Counted from the stretch's first letter, positions 1 through 11,967 are shown. The stretch: 64,000 nucleotides of DNA from Hippasteria phrygiana (GCA_037893225.1 JAZGUH010000056.1:1054001-1118000); one strand, 5' to 3'. Notes: generated from the sequence alone by a model not told the origin. Numbers and translations: made by a program.

Positions 1-80
1 GGAGTGGTTCGGATTTACATGTATGTTTTTTTACTGGTCCTAAAACATAATTGTACATTTGATTCTTTGCTAATCAACAG

Positions 81-3000
81 AAGCTGATGGCATGTCCTTC
101 TGCACACTTGTTCTCTGGTTTTTCTCCGTGTTCTTGATAATCTGTACGTTTCCATTTACCATCTGGTTTTGCTTCAAGGTAAGTTTTCCAAGTTTGCTAT
201 TTCATGAATATGCCAGTTCGGAAAAAACCCATTTATTTGATATTGCTGTTTGTTATTCATATTCAAAATCTGGTTGAATTCATTTTATTTGTGAGAGTTA
301 GCAAGAAAAGGCTTTGAGAAAAGAAGTTTTGAGTACATAAATATATACAATTAAATTTAATATAAATTGTAAGTGCTGTGTATGAAACACACTTGATAGA
401 TTCGCATAAATTTCTTAAAATATTCCCCTCCTGAAAAAAATAAAATCTGCATTTTTACCAGAATTATTTATATTCCTGCTGGTCTGCTGGACCAGCATAC
501 CTTTACTTTCTCTACATGGTGCATGCACAAATACATGTCTTTCCAAACGTTAACAAAAGTGTATCAGCGTGTCTATAATGTAAAGGTACATGTACACGTA
601 TTTCATACATACATGTACATACATGTACATACATGATAAACATGTAAATAGTACAGTATAGGCAATTGATCAACGTTCACACAGTCGTACTTCCCCAATA
701 CGTCCGAGGACAATGCTTTGTGTTTCCTATTGTTCCTTTAATATAACCAACCCCCATAGACTAAGCACGTATCCTTACGTTCGAGGACCGATTTCAACAA
801 AAGACTCTATGTTCGAGGACTGAAAGGTTTCTTTGTGTTTCCTTTCTTCTCTTGTCCTCGGAGATATATATACAGTGCACGTACATGTGTACATTGTACG
901 TGTACATGCACACCTACATGTAGTGCTAGGAAGTCCTTGTTAAAATTACTTGCACTTCACGCAAGTGGCCATCCAAAACAACTTGCACTTACATAAAGAT
1001 TTCCACTAATTTCTTAACAAATCGTACATGACAGAACTTGAAGGAGAAATACCTTGAAGGAGAAACTTTCCCTCAAAATATTCCACATGGGCATTAGAGC
1101 TGACAGCAAGTGCCAAAGAAAAAAAAGCTGAAGTAAAACATGTTTGTTATTTAACCCTAACCTTCCCAAATCCTCAAAAATCCTCTTTGCAAAATGGAGG
1201 AATTTGGAGGATTGAGGGCACTTGGAAGTTGATGCATTGGAGGATTTTGCAGGATTGAGGTTACTAGGGGTTTTTGCCCCTGCAGGAATATGGAGGATCC
1301 AGGTTATCAGGCTCAATGTGATACATGAGGATTTTGGAGGATTTTGGAGGATTGAGGTTACTAGGGGTATGCAAAAAAAACCTAGAGGATTTTGGAGGAT
1401 TCATGCTATGGTCCCCATAAGAGGATGTTGGAGGATTCAGGTTACATGCGGGGAAAATGATGTAGGGAGTTAGGGTTAATCAAATTTTGTATAATTGAGC
1501 ATACAAATTAATGGTAATGTGAAGATGTAAATTTAGAAAGATTTTTTGGGTTTTTTTTTTTGGCGCCAGGGCTGTCAGGGCTGTCAGTGCTTTCTGAGAG
1601 CCTGTGGGGACTCACTTGGGTGGAACTCAAACCAACAAATTCCTGCTTACTAGTGCAGATGTCGTAACCAACCGGCCACAAGAGTTGTAGTTCGAGTCCC
1701 TGCAAGTCCTTTCACAAGTCCTTTCGCAAGTCCAGTCAGAAGTCCTTTCATAAAGGACGGTCACAAGTAACTGGATGAACAATGACAAAGGAATGCCTTT
1801 GTCAATAGCGGGGTTCGCTGGCCGATTTGAATATATACATGTACATGTAGCAGCAGGTACTGCTTAATCAATGTGAAGATGGAAATTCATCAGGGATGAT
1901 CTAAATTAGAAGGGATTTTCACAATGTTGTAATTAACCCCTTGAGCACGGTATTTTACGGGAGACGTCGGGGTGTTGCAGCGGTTCTGGCAGTCAAGCGA
2001 ACCGCTACAATGTTTGTGCAGTCAAGCATGACATACATGTACACAATAATCCAACAATGGATTGAAACTGCACAAACAGCGGCCAATGGTGTCATCCGGC
2101 CTGGTGGCACTGTTTTTTTTGCGCCATATGGTGTCATCCGTACGCAAGGGGTTAAGCATGTATGCTCGGTGCTTTCCGAGAATCGGGGGGAATAATCTAA
2201 AAAGCTAATGGTTTGCTCTTTATTGTGGTAATTACAGACTGTTGCCGAGTACGAGCGGGCTGTCATCTTCCGAGTTGGTCGGCTGTTACCAGGAGGTCCC
2301 AGGGGGCCTGGTCTGTTCTTCATCGTCCCCTGCATTGATGATATTCGCGTGATCGATCTTAGGACTCTCTCCTTTGATGTGCCACCTCAAGAGGTATAAC
2401 TTTCAAACGGCATAATAGCAGTTTAAGAGTGAAATATCACGCGAGTACAAGCTAAGTATTGATTGTTACCAGACTACACTGGTCACTCACTTTAACCATG
2501 CTGATTACAAAGTAGGCTTGGGCGATTCCACGGCGAAATCGATAAGAATCGATTCCAAACTCGGAATCGGAATCGCGATTCCACTTTTTTGAGGAATCAA
2601 TTTTCTGATGTAGTTGATTCCTTTTCCCCGAGCGTCGATTCCAGTCCTCGCGCAGATTCCAGTCCTCGCACCGATTCCATGCAATTTCCTCATGCAGATT
2701 CCATGCAATTTCCTCGCGCCGATTCCATGCAATTTCCTCACGAAAATGGTACTTTTTCTTTGACATTTCATTAAGTTATGCGAATCAGGTTTCGTATCAT
2801 CTTAGGAATTTTAACGGAGATTGGCAATTGTATGCAGGTCCCGAAAACATTTTCATAAAATCCCTTTAAAAAAATTGAGAAAACTTTCAGAACCATCTTT
2901 ATAAAATGTTTAATTCTGATTGTTCTTACCCCATCACGCATCAAAAACCCGTGTAGTCCTGCACTTGGTGATCCACCAACAAGTGGTGAGGAATCGCCGG

Positions 3001-6000
3001 CGATTTTCGAAAACAAATCCAGGATTAAATATCAAAAATATTAACTGCAAAGTTCCACATGTATACCAGGTTAAAAAAATCATTGCTATAAAAGCACTTA
3101 ATACCTTAAAGAAAGTTGTGAATTAACAGACGTACGAGTGTGAGCAGCGTGGGGAAATCTTGCACTCACTTGTACTTCAGGGAGCTATTTCTCATTTGGG
3201 GAATTCTCTTGTGGTTAAGGTTGAGCACGCGCTGACTGAAAGACCGTACTGTCATTTGATTGGCAAGTTGGTCTCGCGTGTGATATTTTATATGTAGGGT
3301 TATACAGCAAAGTCGACAAGGGGCGTGGTTTGATTTGATTGGTTAAGTAACTGATATTATTTTGTAAAATATTTAGACAGGTGGATCGGCAAAAGATCAG
3401 GAAAATTACAGGAAAATATTAAAAATATTCCTGTAAATGTTGTCGCTATGAATTTCGCAATGTTCCAACTTTTAAGCTACCACTGTACTTCAAAAAGTTT
3501 AGAGCGGTAGCGTTGCGTCGAGTCAACGGCAAAAGTTTCCAGATTCATATGCGCATGCGTAGCAGCCACCCTCTTTTTATGAATGGCATGTGTACTGGCT
3601 GGTACTTCACGGGCGATTGGAAATGCAGCGGTAAATTCGTTTACCAGCGATCACAGCAGCGATTACGTGACTCATCAAAAATTAAAGTGCGTGGTGAATT
3701 TCGATTTATTCCGAAACAATTATTAGGCTGCAAAATGTTGATCTTACCATGGAGCTATAAAAAGGAGCTCCATGATCTTACACACACAAAATATATAATT
3801 GGAACTAAGAAAAAAACCGACATATTTAGCGACTATTTTGATGGAAATGCTGTGTTTTTCAGCGTACCCTCCTCACTGTTTTCAACCGTTTTTCTCAGTC
3901 TCAGTGTTGATAGCGCCGCAAAGGTAAGGTCTGATTTTGATTTTGCAAGTTTTCCCACGAGAAAACATTTTCTTTTCTTTTTTATGTTCCCTGCCCAGAC
4001 GTGACTGCAATATGAATATTTAATGACAAAGTACCTTCTATAAAAGCGATTACGCCCTATTGTAAGTTAACACCTTGGGCACGGTATTTTACGGGAGACG
4101 TCGGGGTGTTGCAGCGGTTCTGGCAGCCAAAACGAACCGCTACAATGTGTTTGTGCAGTCAAGCATGACATAAACAATAATCCAACAATGGATTGAAACT
4201 GCACAAACGGCTAATGGCGTCATCCGGCCTGGTGGCACTTCTTTTTTTACGCCATATGGCGTCATCCGTACGCAAGGGGTTAATATCCTCCTTATTGGCA
4301 TTTTTCCTGCTTGTTTACTTTTTGTTTACTTTTAGTTTATTTTTCGAATCGATTCCGAGTGGAATTGCGATTCTCAGATGGAATCGGAATCGATTCCAAA
4401 AAGGTTGGATTCGCCCAAGCCTATTACAAAGCGCTGTTTAGCGGGTGGTAAGCTGGAGGTAACTCTTCCTAAATGTTTCAGTCCCTGCTAGCAGTGAGCA
4501 TGCAAGGAGGGACTTGTAAGTCTGTGTTCTGTGGGATAGAATATTAACCAATGAAAGAAACTAATTAATAATAGCCTGTATGAATAATAAACAGTGTTGG
4601 AGTCGAGTCCTACAATCCGAGTACCAAGTTCTCCGAGTACATTTAGAGTAGAGTACGGGCCGAGTGCCGAGTACAAAGTGCCGAGTACAAAGTGCCGAGC
4701 ACAAAGTGCCGAGCACAAAGTGCCGAGTACAAAGTGCCGAGTACAAAGTGCCGAGTACAAAGTGCCGAGTACAATTTGTTTTAGTACTCAAAATCGAGAT
4801 TGGACCGAGTACTTAGTGGTACACGAGTACAAGTACTCCAACACTGATAATAAACTTACAAACATCAGGAATAGGTGAAGGAACCTTCTGAGCATGGGGA
4901 GGTGGGGGGGGGGGGCAGCAGCGGGGCTTGCCTACATGTGTATAAGTACGTACTATCCAGAAATAACCCTCACACAGTCACGAGGACAGAACACATTGTT
5001 CCTACATGTTCCTACATGTTCCTACATGCATGGTCATGTTCATTCCAGGGGCCAAACTTTTGGGGCTTCAATTCATAATTGTTCCCCTTGCTTCCCCCAC
5101 CTAAAGGCCTTGTAACACAAATGACAGGTGAGTTGGTTATCCCGCCTATATTGGTCTATAGATCAGAAAATTGTGATGATTTCTTTGCTGTCTATTGAAG
5201 ATTTATCCTTTATTTAGATCTGGACCAAGGAAAACCGTACGGGTGGTAGGGCTGGCAACCTAAAACGTGGCCAACCCCACCACCTCTGTTGTAGCCCTTT
5301 ACCTACATATAGAGTGGCTTTTAGCTTTGTATTGGGCGACTTCCATGAAAAAAATTAGAGGATTGAAAGCATGCGACATTTCACACTGGACAATTTTCAA
5401 CCGCATGTCAACCCCGAGATTGGTTTTGACCCGGGGTTGAGATTTCTTGCCCCCCCCCCCCCCCCTGTTGAAACCTCTCACTCGGTTTGAAAACAGTAAT
5501 GTGAAATGAGCGGGGTTGAGTTCACGCTGCACTCTGAGTTGAACTCTCAACAGGTGTGAACGACATAGGGTTGAATATGAGGTTAACAATTCAGGTTTAA
5601 CCTGGGGTTGCTTAGGTTGAGTTCTACCCAGGTTGAGAGGCTTGTTGTCAGGAATTCTCTAACAAATTATTTATTTTCCTTTTGCCCCGTAATTAGGTCC
5701 TCTCTAAAGACAGCGTGACAGTCACCGTGGACGCTGTGGTGTATTTCCGCGTTCAGGATCCCATCATGGCGATTGTCAACGTGGAGAACTACAAGCGTTC
5801 CACGGAGCTGCTGGCCGCTACCACGCTGCGTAACGTCCTGGGAACCAAAACCCTGGCAGAGGTGCTGAGTCACCGGGACGAAATCAGCAGCACCCTGCAG
5901 TCCCTCCTGGATGAAGCCACTGATCCCTGGGGTGTCAAAGTAGAGCGAGTCGAGATGTAAGTTGCTGCAAACTTGAGAAGGATTCCAGTATAAATGCCTT

Positions 6001-7720
6001 TGCAGTAGTGATCAATAGGGGGGGGGGGAGGGTAGTACCTTCCTCGCCTTCCACCTATGTGATACAGGTTCAAATCCCACCTGGGCCAACATGTGACCGA
6101 CCTTACCCTACTAGTTAGTCTGAGTGTCATCTCTCTGATGAAGCCCGCATGCTCCAAAAGGAACGTCTGATATGCGTGCGTACAAATTTTATATATGGCA
6201 TAATCTTGTGCAGAAATGTAACAAGGCTGTTGATTGGTCGATAGTGTCAGCGGACATTATTGCATAAATTAACACATATGATCAAGAAATGTGTAAAGGG
6301 TTAACACGTGCACAAATGCGTGCCAACTTTTTCAAAACCGAGTGCATGTGCATGAAATTGTTGCATTGGCAGATCGGCATGCATATTTCTTCATAACCCC
6401 TGACCCCGGGGGGGGGGGGGGGGGGGGGGGGGTGGCAGCAAGTGAAGGATTGGGTTAATACCAGGCCATGGAGTCGAGGATGCTGCAAAAGATGCTGACC
6501 AGGAAAGGCACGACAGCAAAGGCTTTTGTCTTGTATAATTAACCCTAACCTCCTAGTGTGAACGTTCCTCGTCCTTGCTAATTCCAACACCATATGTGAC
6601 CGGATCCTAGGAAATGAGTATTAAGGTCATATTTTTTTACTTGTTTGTTTTTGCTTGTTTTTTCTTGCCTCTTCATTTTGATGTATCACTCAGTTCAACA
6701 TCCTGATGATGTGACATTTGTTCTATTGTTTTTGCTACAGTAAAGACGTGCGTCTGCCACGCCAGATGCAGCGTGCTATGGCAGCAGAGGCAGAAGCGTC
6801 CAGGGAGGCGCGTGCAAAGGTTAGTGCAGATTGAATCTGTCTCTGTCAAGGATGAGAATCTAAAGAGGTATCCTAAAGCTCCCTCGACGGCATCAACATG
6901 GAATTCAATGCGTTCATTGCACCGAAGAACGCCCCGCCATAACATCCCTGAGAAAGGTGCTCGTCACAGAAAGCTTGGTCTTTCACAGATGTCTCGATCT
7001 TTCCCGGTGTGGGGGGGCCCAGCCGGTGTGGGGGGGCCCAGCCGGTGTGGCGGGGCCCAGCCGGTGTGGCGGGGCCCAGCCGGTGTGGCGGGGCCCAGCC
7101 GGTGTGGCGGGGCCCAGCCGGTGTGGCGGGGCCCAGCCGGTGTGGCGGGGCCCAGCCGGTGTGGCGGGGCCCAGCCGGTGTGGCGGGGCCCAGCCGGTGT
7201 GGCGGGGCCCAGCCGGTATGGTTGCCAAGCCAGTATGGGCTTGATGTAGCTTGACTGTTACCCTTCCTAACCTTATCCCCCTTGTACTTGAAGAATCAAA
7301 GGGCATCAAGCCATTAAACTACATGTAAAGTGAGAGTGAAAGTGGCTGTTTTATGTATCTACTGTCCTGAATCCTGCAACGCCCCCTTGTGGATTTTGAA
7401 AGAGTCCAGAGGGTTATGGTTTAGGTATTAGGCCCTTATGAGGCATACCATATCTATGGCTGGCAATTTAATTTGGCCAGCATGATATGAATGTGTTGGA
7501 TGACTTCATTGATCTTTGTGTTGAACAGGTGATTGCTGCAGAGGGTGAGCAGAACGCTTCCCGAGCCCTGAAGGAGGCTGCCGACATCATCGCTGAGTCT
7601 CCCAATGCCCTCCAGCTCCGTTACCTCCAGACTCTCAACTCCATCTCGGCCGAGAAGAACTCCACCATCATTTTCCCACTGCCTATTGACCTTCTGGCAG
7701 GATTAATAAACAAGAAGTAG
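81..7720 (+). CDS. STOM: Stomatin-like protein, copy 1 (5' end outside window)
   Basis: Stomatin-family scaffold protein of the plasma membrane; family members insert a hydrophobic hairpin from the cytoplasmic side, oligomerise and modulate ion channels. Five exons are visible: 81-178, 2238-2393, 5697-5956, 6741-6819, 7529-7720. Exon 81-178 holds the hairpin, with a Cys before it (the usual palmitoylation position) and the kinking Pro in TFPFTIW. Exon 2 carries [12 protein letters not shown] and GPGLFF, exon 3 the core SPFH/PHB domain ([35 protein letters not shown]), exon 4 [18 protein letters not shown], and exon 5 the C-terminal [19 protein letters not shown] and the TAG stop. The first exon starts after a splice acceptor and in mid-codon, so at least one upstream N-terminal exon lies before base 1. 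All junctions are GT/AG and frame is kept throughout. MEC-2-like rather than podocin-like by the N-terminus and tail. Confidence 0.93.
1151..1479. mobile_element. TTAA-flanked element, CCCTAACC-ended family
   Basis: Begins TTAACCCTAACCTTCC and ends GGGAGTTAGGGTTAA, so a short terminal inverted repeat lies directly inside TTAA on both sides. The inside is made of degenerate GGAGGATTTTGGAGGATTGAGG words. TTAA duplication with C-rich ends is typical of piggyBac-like elements; Kolobok is the main alternative. No coding capacity. Lies in intron 1 of stomatin copy 1. Confidence 0.6.
1575..1870 (-). mobile_element. tRNA-derived SINE (type B), split by an insertion
   Basis: Matches the SINE core at 10638-10808: the words CTTACTAGTGCAGA, GCTGGCCGAT and GCAGCAGGTACTGC are shared in the same order. 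About 125 bp of the CAGAGTTG hAT-like family (1681-1806) interrupts it near GGCCAC. Confidence 0.5.
1681..1806. mobile_element. hAT-like CAGAGTTG family, partial copy nested in a SINE
   Basis: Starts AGAGTTGTAGTTCGAGTCCC and continues with CTGCAAGTCCTTTCAC and AATGACAAAGGAATGCC, the same order as at 57351-57570. Only one end is recognisable. Its position inside the type B SINE makes it younger than that SINE copy. Confidence 0.5.
1933..2155 (+). mobile_element. TTAA-flanked MITE, family 1, copy 1
   Basis: Element of about 220 bp bounded by TTAACCCCTTG and CAAGGGGTTAA. The interior (TTTTACGGGAGACGTCGGGG, TCCAACAATGGATTGAAACT, TGGTGTCATCCGGCCTGGTG) recurs at five other places in the window. 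piggyBac-like by target site and CCCC start. No gene inside. Confidence 0.75.
2513..4423. mobile_element. hAT-like DNA transposon, 1.9 kb, non-coding
   Basis: Starts TAGGCTTGGGCGATTCC and ends GGATTCGCCCAAGCCTA. It is flanked on both sides by the identical 8-bp duplication TTACAAAG (2505-2512 and 4424-4431). Subterminal regions are full of GATTCC/GGAATC words. An 8-bp duplication is the hAT hallmark. The inside has a 163-codon open frame (3513-4004) with no recognisable transposase motif, and a younger TTAA MITE is nested at 4067-4283. Lies in intron 2 of stomatin copy 1. Confidence 0.75.
4067..4283 (+). mobile_element. TTAA-flanked MITE, family 1, copy 2 (nested)
   Basis: Same internal sequence as 1933-2155; left end altered to TTAACACCTTGGGCACGG, right end CGCAAGGGGTTAA. 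Sits inside the hAT-like element 2513-4423, hence younger than it. Confidence 0.75.
4666..4777. repeat. 14-bp minisatellite, 8 copies
   Basis: Unit GCCGAGTACAAAGT, eight contiguous copies with T/C variation at one position. In intron 2 of stomatin copy 1. It creates open frames on both strands that are not genes. Confidence 0.9.
5450..5465. repeat. Poly-C tract (16 nt)
   Basis: Uninterrupted C run in intron 2 of stomatin copy 1, one of a series of G/C homopolymers in this window. Confidence 0.9.
6408..6432. repeat. Poly-G tract (25 nt)
   Basis: Uninterrupted G run on the + strand within intron 3 of stomatin copy 1, preceded by GACCCC. Confidence 0.9.
7004..7219. repeat. 19-bp GC-rich minisatellite, 11 copies plus a partial
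   Basis: Unit CCGGTGTGGCGGGGCCCAG. The first two copies carry GGGGGGG in place of GGCGGGG. In intron 4 of stomatin copy 1, about 310 bp before the last exon. Because 19 is not a multiple of 3, several overlapping repetitive open frames arise; none is a gene. Confidence 0.92.
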
Positions 7721-8187
7721 TAATCAAAGCAAGGTTGCAGTCACAAGAGCAGCTCCGGTTTGCCCAAACCAGACATCAGTTAAGAGCTTGTTTTTGTATT
7801 TTTGTATTTTTATTTTTTTGTGGGGGGGGTGGAAGTTTCATCTTTTGACGTTCATTTTGTCTAGGAATAGAAAGCATTTCGTCACCGTTTTCACGAAGTG
7901 ACAAGCCACATATGCTAATTCCAGGAAAACGTTCCTGAATTTGCATACATGCTATTTGTCACTTTTATTATACACAAATTCAAGTACCTGTACTTATGTT
8001 CCTTCATGGGACACCACACTTTTGGATGTAACAATGTGATGGTTGGTTTGAACCAGTTTCCACAATGATGTTTCCAATACTGCAGTGTCCTTTGAGTACG
8101 CAGTGATAAAGTACTGTATACAATAGGCATGGAAGATCTTCACAATGAAAATGAGCAGATTATTTTGAAATATACATGGTTTGGTGG

Positions 8188-8193
8188 AATAAA
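8188..8193 (+). promoter_or_regulatory. Candidate polyadenylation signal for stomatin copy 1
   Basis: AATAAA 468 nt past the stop codon, followed by A-rich sequence. A second AATAAA at 9083-9088 is an alternative. Which is used cannot be told from sequence. Confidence 0.35.
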
Positions 8194-8392
8194 AAAAAGA
8201 AAATGGTTTTATGATAAACAATTCAGTTTTGGATTGTTGACTTTGGAAATCCATGCATCGTCTTGATGCTTTCTATGCAGAGGTTTACCCTCTTGTACTT
8301 TGTGCTCCGAGTTCAAAACCAAACCTCCGAAATCCTAGATTTGTTACTGCAGCAAGATGTTAGAAACCGTGTTTTGAAATATCTGGCAGCAT

Positions 8393-8525
8393 TAGCCTTT
8401 TAGAGGTATGGCGGACACAATAGGAGGGCACTATTTGATTTGGGTATACCTTTTGTGCCATACAAAAGGTTTACCCAAATCAAATAGCGCCCTCATATTG
8501 TGTCCGCCATACCTCTAAAAGGCTA
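8393..8525. mobile_element. 133-bp foldback element, copy 1
   Basis: Near-perfect palindrome with ends TAGCCTTTTAGAGG and CCTCTAAAAGGCTA, flanked by AT on each side. The same 133-bp length and ends recur at 40407-40539, where the host sequence proves the boundaries. No coding content. Confidence 0.85.
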
Positions 8526-9271
8526 ATTGAAAAAGCAGTTGATGGTGTAAGATTTCACATAATTGTCACTGTTTAACCGTAGACGGTGTTCGCGAACAGG
8601 ATTTTCACTCCCCACTTATTGGGGAGTAGATGAAAACCGTCATGAACAAAGATGGTGACTGAGGCCCTTTTGGAACTTGCGTTAATGTTTGTGAACTTGG
8701 AAGCACTCGTTCAGTCCAGGAACAGTATAAATGATATAAGAAAACACAATTGTTCGTGCTTATAGGAGTGGGATTGTATTTGGAAATTTCTATTGCTGTT
8801 TCAGGATTTCAATTATTTTCGTATAAGATCGTGAAGTTTCCTTTCCTTTCATTCGGTGTATTAATACGGCGGCTGCCATCTTGAATTTTCGCCCAGATGT
8901 ACTCTACATGGCACTTTGGCATTTGTAATCATTTTGTCATTCTACAGAAAAGTCAAGGTAGATTGACCAAAAAAGAGTCCAATGGAAACACGGCTTTATT
9001 GAACGTTCTCACATTGACGCAGCAAATGGCACGGCATGAAATGTTACGTAAGCACACCTTTAGGTTTTTGTTCTTGCATATTAATAAAACCTAAAAAAGC
9101 CTGTATGTGACTGATGGGCTTCCACCGAATGGTTCATATATGTGCAAGTTTTGTACAGTATTTTTGTACATACTTCAGTGTATTGTGATTTGTTTGCAGA
9201 GTAGAAGGGTTAGGTGCATGAAGGTAGTTTCCCATATTGTATTATTGCTGATTCGCTGGCATCTTACACTA

Positions 9272-9352
9272 TGAACATCTAACAAAAGAAAACCCACGCA
9301 GTCCTTTGTTTGTAACAAAGGACTGCGTGGGTTTTCTTTTGTTAGATGTTCA
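9272..9352. repeat. Perfect 39-bp hairpin
   Basis: Arms 9272-9310 and 9314-9352 are perfectly complementary around a 3-nt loop. A further outer pairing, CACTATGAAC with GTTCATAGTG, follows after a small bulge. Lies 1.5 kb past stomatin copy 1. Could be a recent foldback element or a hairpin RNA precursor; nothing in the sequence decides. Confidence 0.85.
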
Positions 9353-9449
9353 ATTTGTTCATAGTGTTAATACATACATGTACTGTTCATACTTTTGTAC
9401 TTGTTGATGTACTTATCATTGTGATGACATCACAATGATTCTCCTGTGG

Positions 9450-9913
9450 TGTTGAAGCGGTGTTCGCATTTGACTTTTTGGGTAAAACTCCCCGAGATGA
9501 TGGTTGCGTTTCCCAAGCCCAGTGGCTACTTTTACTGGCCAACTGGTCAAAACTGACCAGATTGATTTGGCTGACACAGTATGTCCAGTGCAAAGAGTGT
9601 GTGTTGGGTAAATGGCTCGGGAAAGCTGTACATCTGGCCGCAGCATGGAGGTCACACTGCACAGGCCCGTCACGCATGCATTGTACGTGATTTCGTTGGC
9701 GTGGTCAGTTTGTCAGTTACTTCATGCTCTCCGCTTGTTTCTGTGTTTGGGTTTTTTTATGACAGTCAATGTAGACTATTATTTGTACCATAAGAACTTT
9801 TATTCTTCTTCTTAGGAGTGCATTATTTGTTGACATTTATTAGCAAAGAAGCAAACACCATTCTATAGAGCTGTACAGTTTCCCTAGTCAAATGTCCAAG
9901 TGCGAACACTGTT
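9450..9913. mobile_element. Non-autonomous DNA transposon, GTGTTCGCA-ended
   Basis: Left end GGTGTTCGCATTTGACTTTT and right end CAAGTGCGAACACTG form an inverted repeat. A second member with closely related ends (TGTCCGCATTGGACTTTTTT) lies at 23539-23917. No transposase frame. Confidence 0.5.
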
Positions 9914-10568
9914 GAGATTAAACTGTTGAAATTTGTACCATTGTTGCAGTAAATTTTCACACAAAAAACTACATCTAGTGAGGACATAACTTAAGTAATC
10001 CGTTGAGTACAGAGGAGTTTCACAAAAGCGATAGGATCTTTCACTTCCAAAGGGCCAAGATTAGGTGCAGTTCTAGACCAAAAATTGGGGGTGGGGTGGA
10101 TATTTACAATTTTGGAGTACCTTAAAGGGGCACATTCCCTTACGGGGAGCCCAATTTCACTACAAAAAGCATTCGTCCTAAAATTGTTGTGGTTGGAAAA
10201 ATCATTAAAACTAGAATGTAATAATGAAAATGACCAGTGATTTTCAAACGGCACATTTTCAAGGGATGGTTATGCACAATATTATATTGTCATTTTTACA
10301 GATCTTTTGAACCACAGGAGTTTTGACAGACACCTGTTTTGCCTACAAGGCAATGTGTTTCTTTAATTTTACACCTTTTCATCAAGCTTTCAGAAATCCT
10401 TGTACATCTGTGTAAAAATGTCAAATGCTCCAATGGAAAAGCCGTTTTGTTGTTGTTGTTTTTTTGGGGGGTGGGAGGTGCTGGACAAACTATTTTTTTG
10501 TATAGAAATCTGCCTGGTTAAGCATGCATGGATTATGAACACACTTTGTTTTCTCATTTCTAACATTT

Positions 10569-10878
10569 TGTAAATTAGAACAGACATTTTCTCTTTTTGC
10601 CCTTTCCCGACATAATATATGAAGCACTGTATGCTCAGTGCTTTCCGAGAGCCTGTGTGAAAAAAATTCACAGGCTTACTCGGGCGGGATTCGAACCCAC
10701 GCCTTCCTACTTACTAGTGCAGACGTCTTAACCACTTGACCACCGAGCTTGCCGGGGTCGGCTGGCCGATTCGAATCTAATGCAGCAGCAGGTACTGCGT
10801 GATCAATTTGAGCATACAGTGCTTCATATATTACGTCCGGAAAGGGGCAAAAAGAGAAAATCTCTGTTTTAATTTACA
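10569..10878. mobile_element. Inverted-repeat element enclosing a tRNA-derived SINE (type B)
   Basis: Arms of about 70 bp (10569-10637 and 10809-10878) are inverted copies sharing TTTTCTCTTTTTGCCC and ATATATGAAGCACTGTATGC. Between them, on the - strand, is a tRNA-like sequence with box A (TGGTCAAGTGGTTAAGACG) and box B (GGTTCGAATCC). The tRNA-like part lacks a paired acceptor stem, so I do not call a functional tRNA. Confidence 0.6.
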
Positions 10879-11570
10879 TCATCATCCGCGACGCAAATTC
10901 CATCTTCACATTTCTAATATTGCACTCCCTGCCTATTGCTGTCAATTTAATTGTGCATGTATATTCAGATATTTTGTATTTTGATGCTAGCCAAGTTTAT
11001 ATGCAATGCTAACCCTATAGAACAGGTATAACCAAGATATTCATTAGCATGTAGTATTTTTTTTTATTCATATTTTCTGGTTTATATTGGCATATTTTAA
11101 GACTTTTTTCCCTTCACAAATCTGCATATTATAGAGGCTGTGGACTGACTCAGTATACTGGAACACAGTGTGGCAATAAGTTGGTGTTACTGCACCCTTC
11201 ATTTATATTATATTGCTATGTTTTGAATAGATTATACTTAAAGCATTTTAGTTTCACAACACTTTCTTTAGTTTAAAAAAAAGCTATTCATTTATTCAGA
11301 AATGGCAAAATGGCAATTTTAATTACTTTACAGCATATTGGTTAATTCAAGAGCACAGTTGAAATCATTAAATTCTATATAAACACAATTTTGAAAAATA
11401 AGAATGGAGGATACATTTTTTCCCTTCAATTTCTTGGTTAAAGATTCCATCTCTGTTTTAAGCCCAGTGCTGTAAAACGCGCCAGGAAAAGGAAAGTGAA
11501 ATCTAACTTGTGATGTTCAACTACACAGGTCACTGTAACATTTCCTGGTTTTTTGGTTGTAATAGACTTT

Positions 11571-11967
11571 GGGCCTGTTTCACACATATGTGACCAGCTA
11601 TCCATAAACCAGGCTGATGTTGGCAGAATTGAATTTGAGTTAAAAGCAGTTAATGATGAAAATACATGTATAATCATAGCTAATAGAAATCACAAAGTTT
11701 GATTGCTTTTTACTACCTAATTTTGTTTACATTTCATTTGGAAGTACATGTACCGTACATGTAGTTGAAAACATTGTCGGTGGTTGGAAAACCTCAACAA
11801 CAAAAACTACCTACTTCAGCATGATTTGGGGGTGGTGGGTCACATATTCGGATCTCGATCAGTGATCCATTGGTTGGTTTACTCACCAAATCTCGCATAA
11901 TGGATGGGAGCGAAGCAGCGGTTAGATCACTGATTGAGATCCGGATCTGTGTGAAACAAACGGCCCC
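11571..11967. repeat. Inverted-repeat element, likely MITE
   Basis: GGGCCTGTTTCACACA on the left pairs with TGTGTGAAACAAACGGCCCC on the right. Inside, GATCTCGATCAGTGATCC (11851) pairs with GATCACTGATTGAGATCC (11925). Boundaries are approximate. Confidence 0.4.

Noticed and set aside
1151..1165. CCCTAACC as interstitial telomere sequence
   Set aside because: Only one or two units each time, always directly inside TTAA, so it is an element end.
1941..2335. Frames such as [12 protein letters not shown] and matching ones at 37.5, 44.6 and 63.2 kb
   Set aside because: They are translations of the same non-coding TTAA MITE in different orientations.
3513..4004. 163-codon open frame on +
   Set aside because: Lies within a hAT-like element in a stomatin intron; no recognisable domain, odd composition, no splice context. 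Kept only as part of the element.
6773..7309. Repetitive [22 protein letters not shown] frames on both strands
   Set aside because: Translation of a 19-bp minisatellite in an intron, running out of exon 4 past its splice donor.
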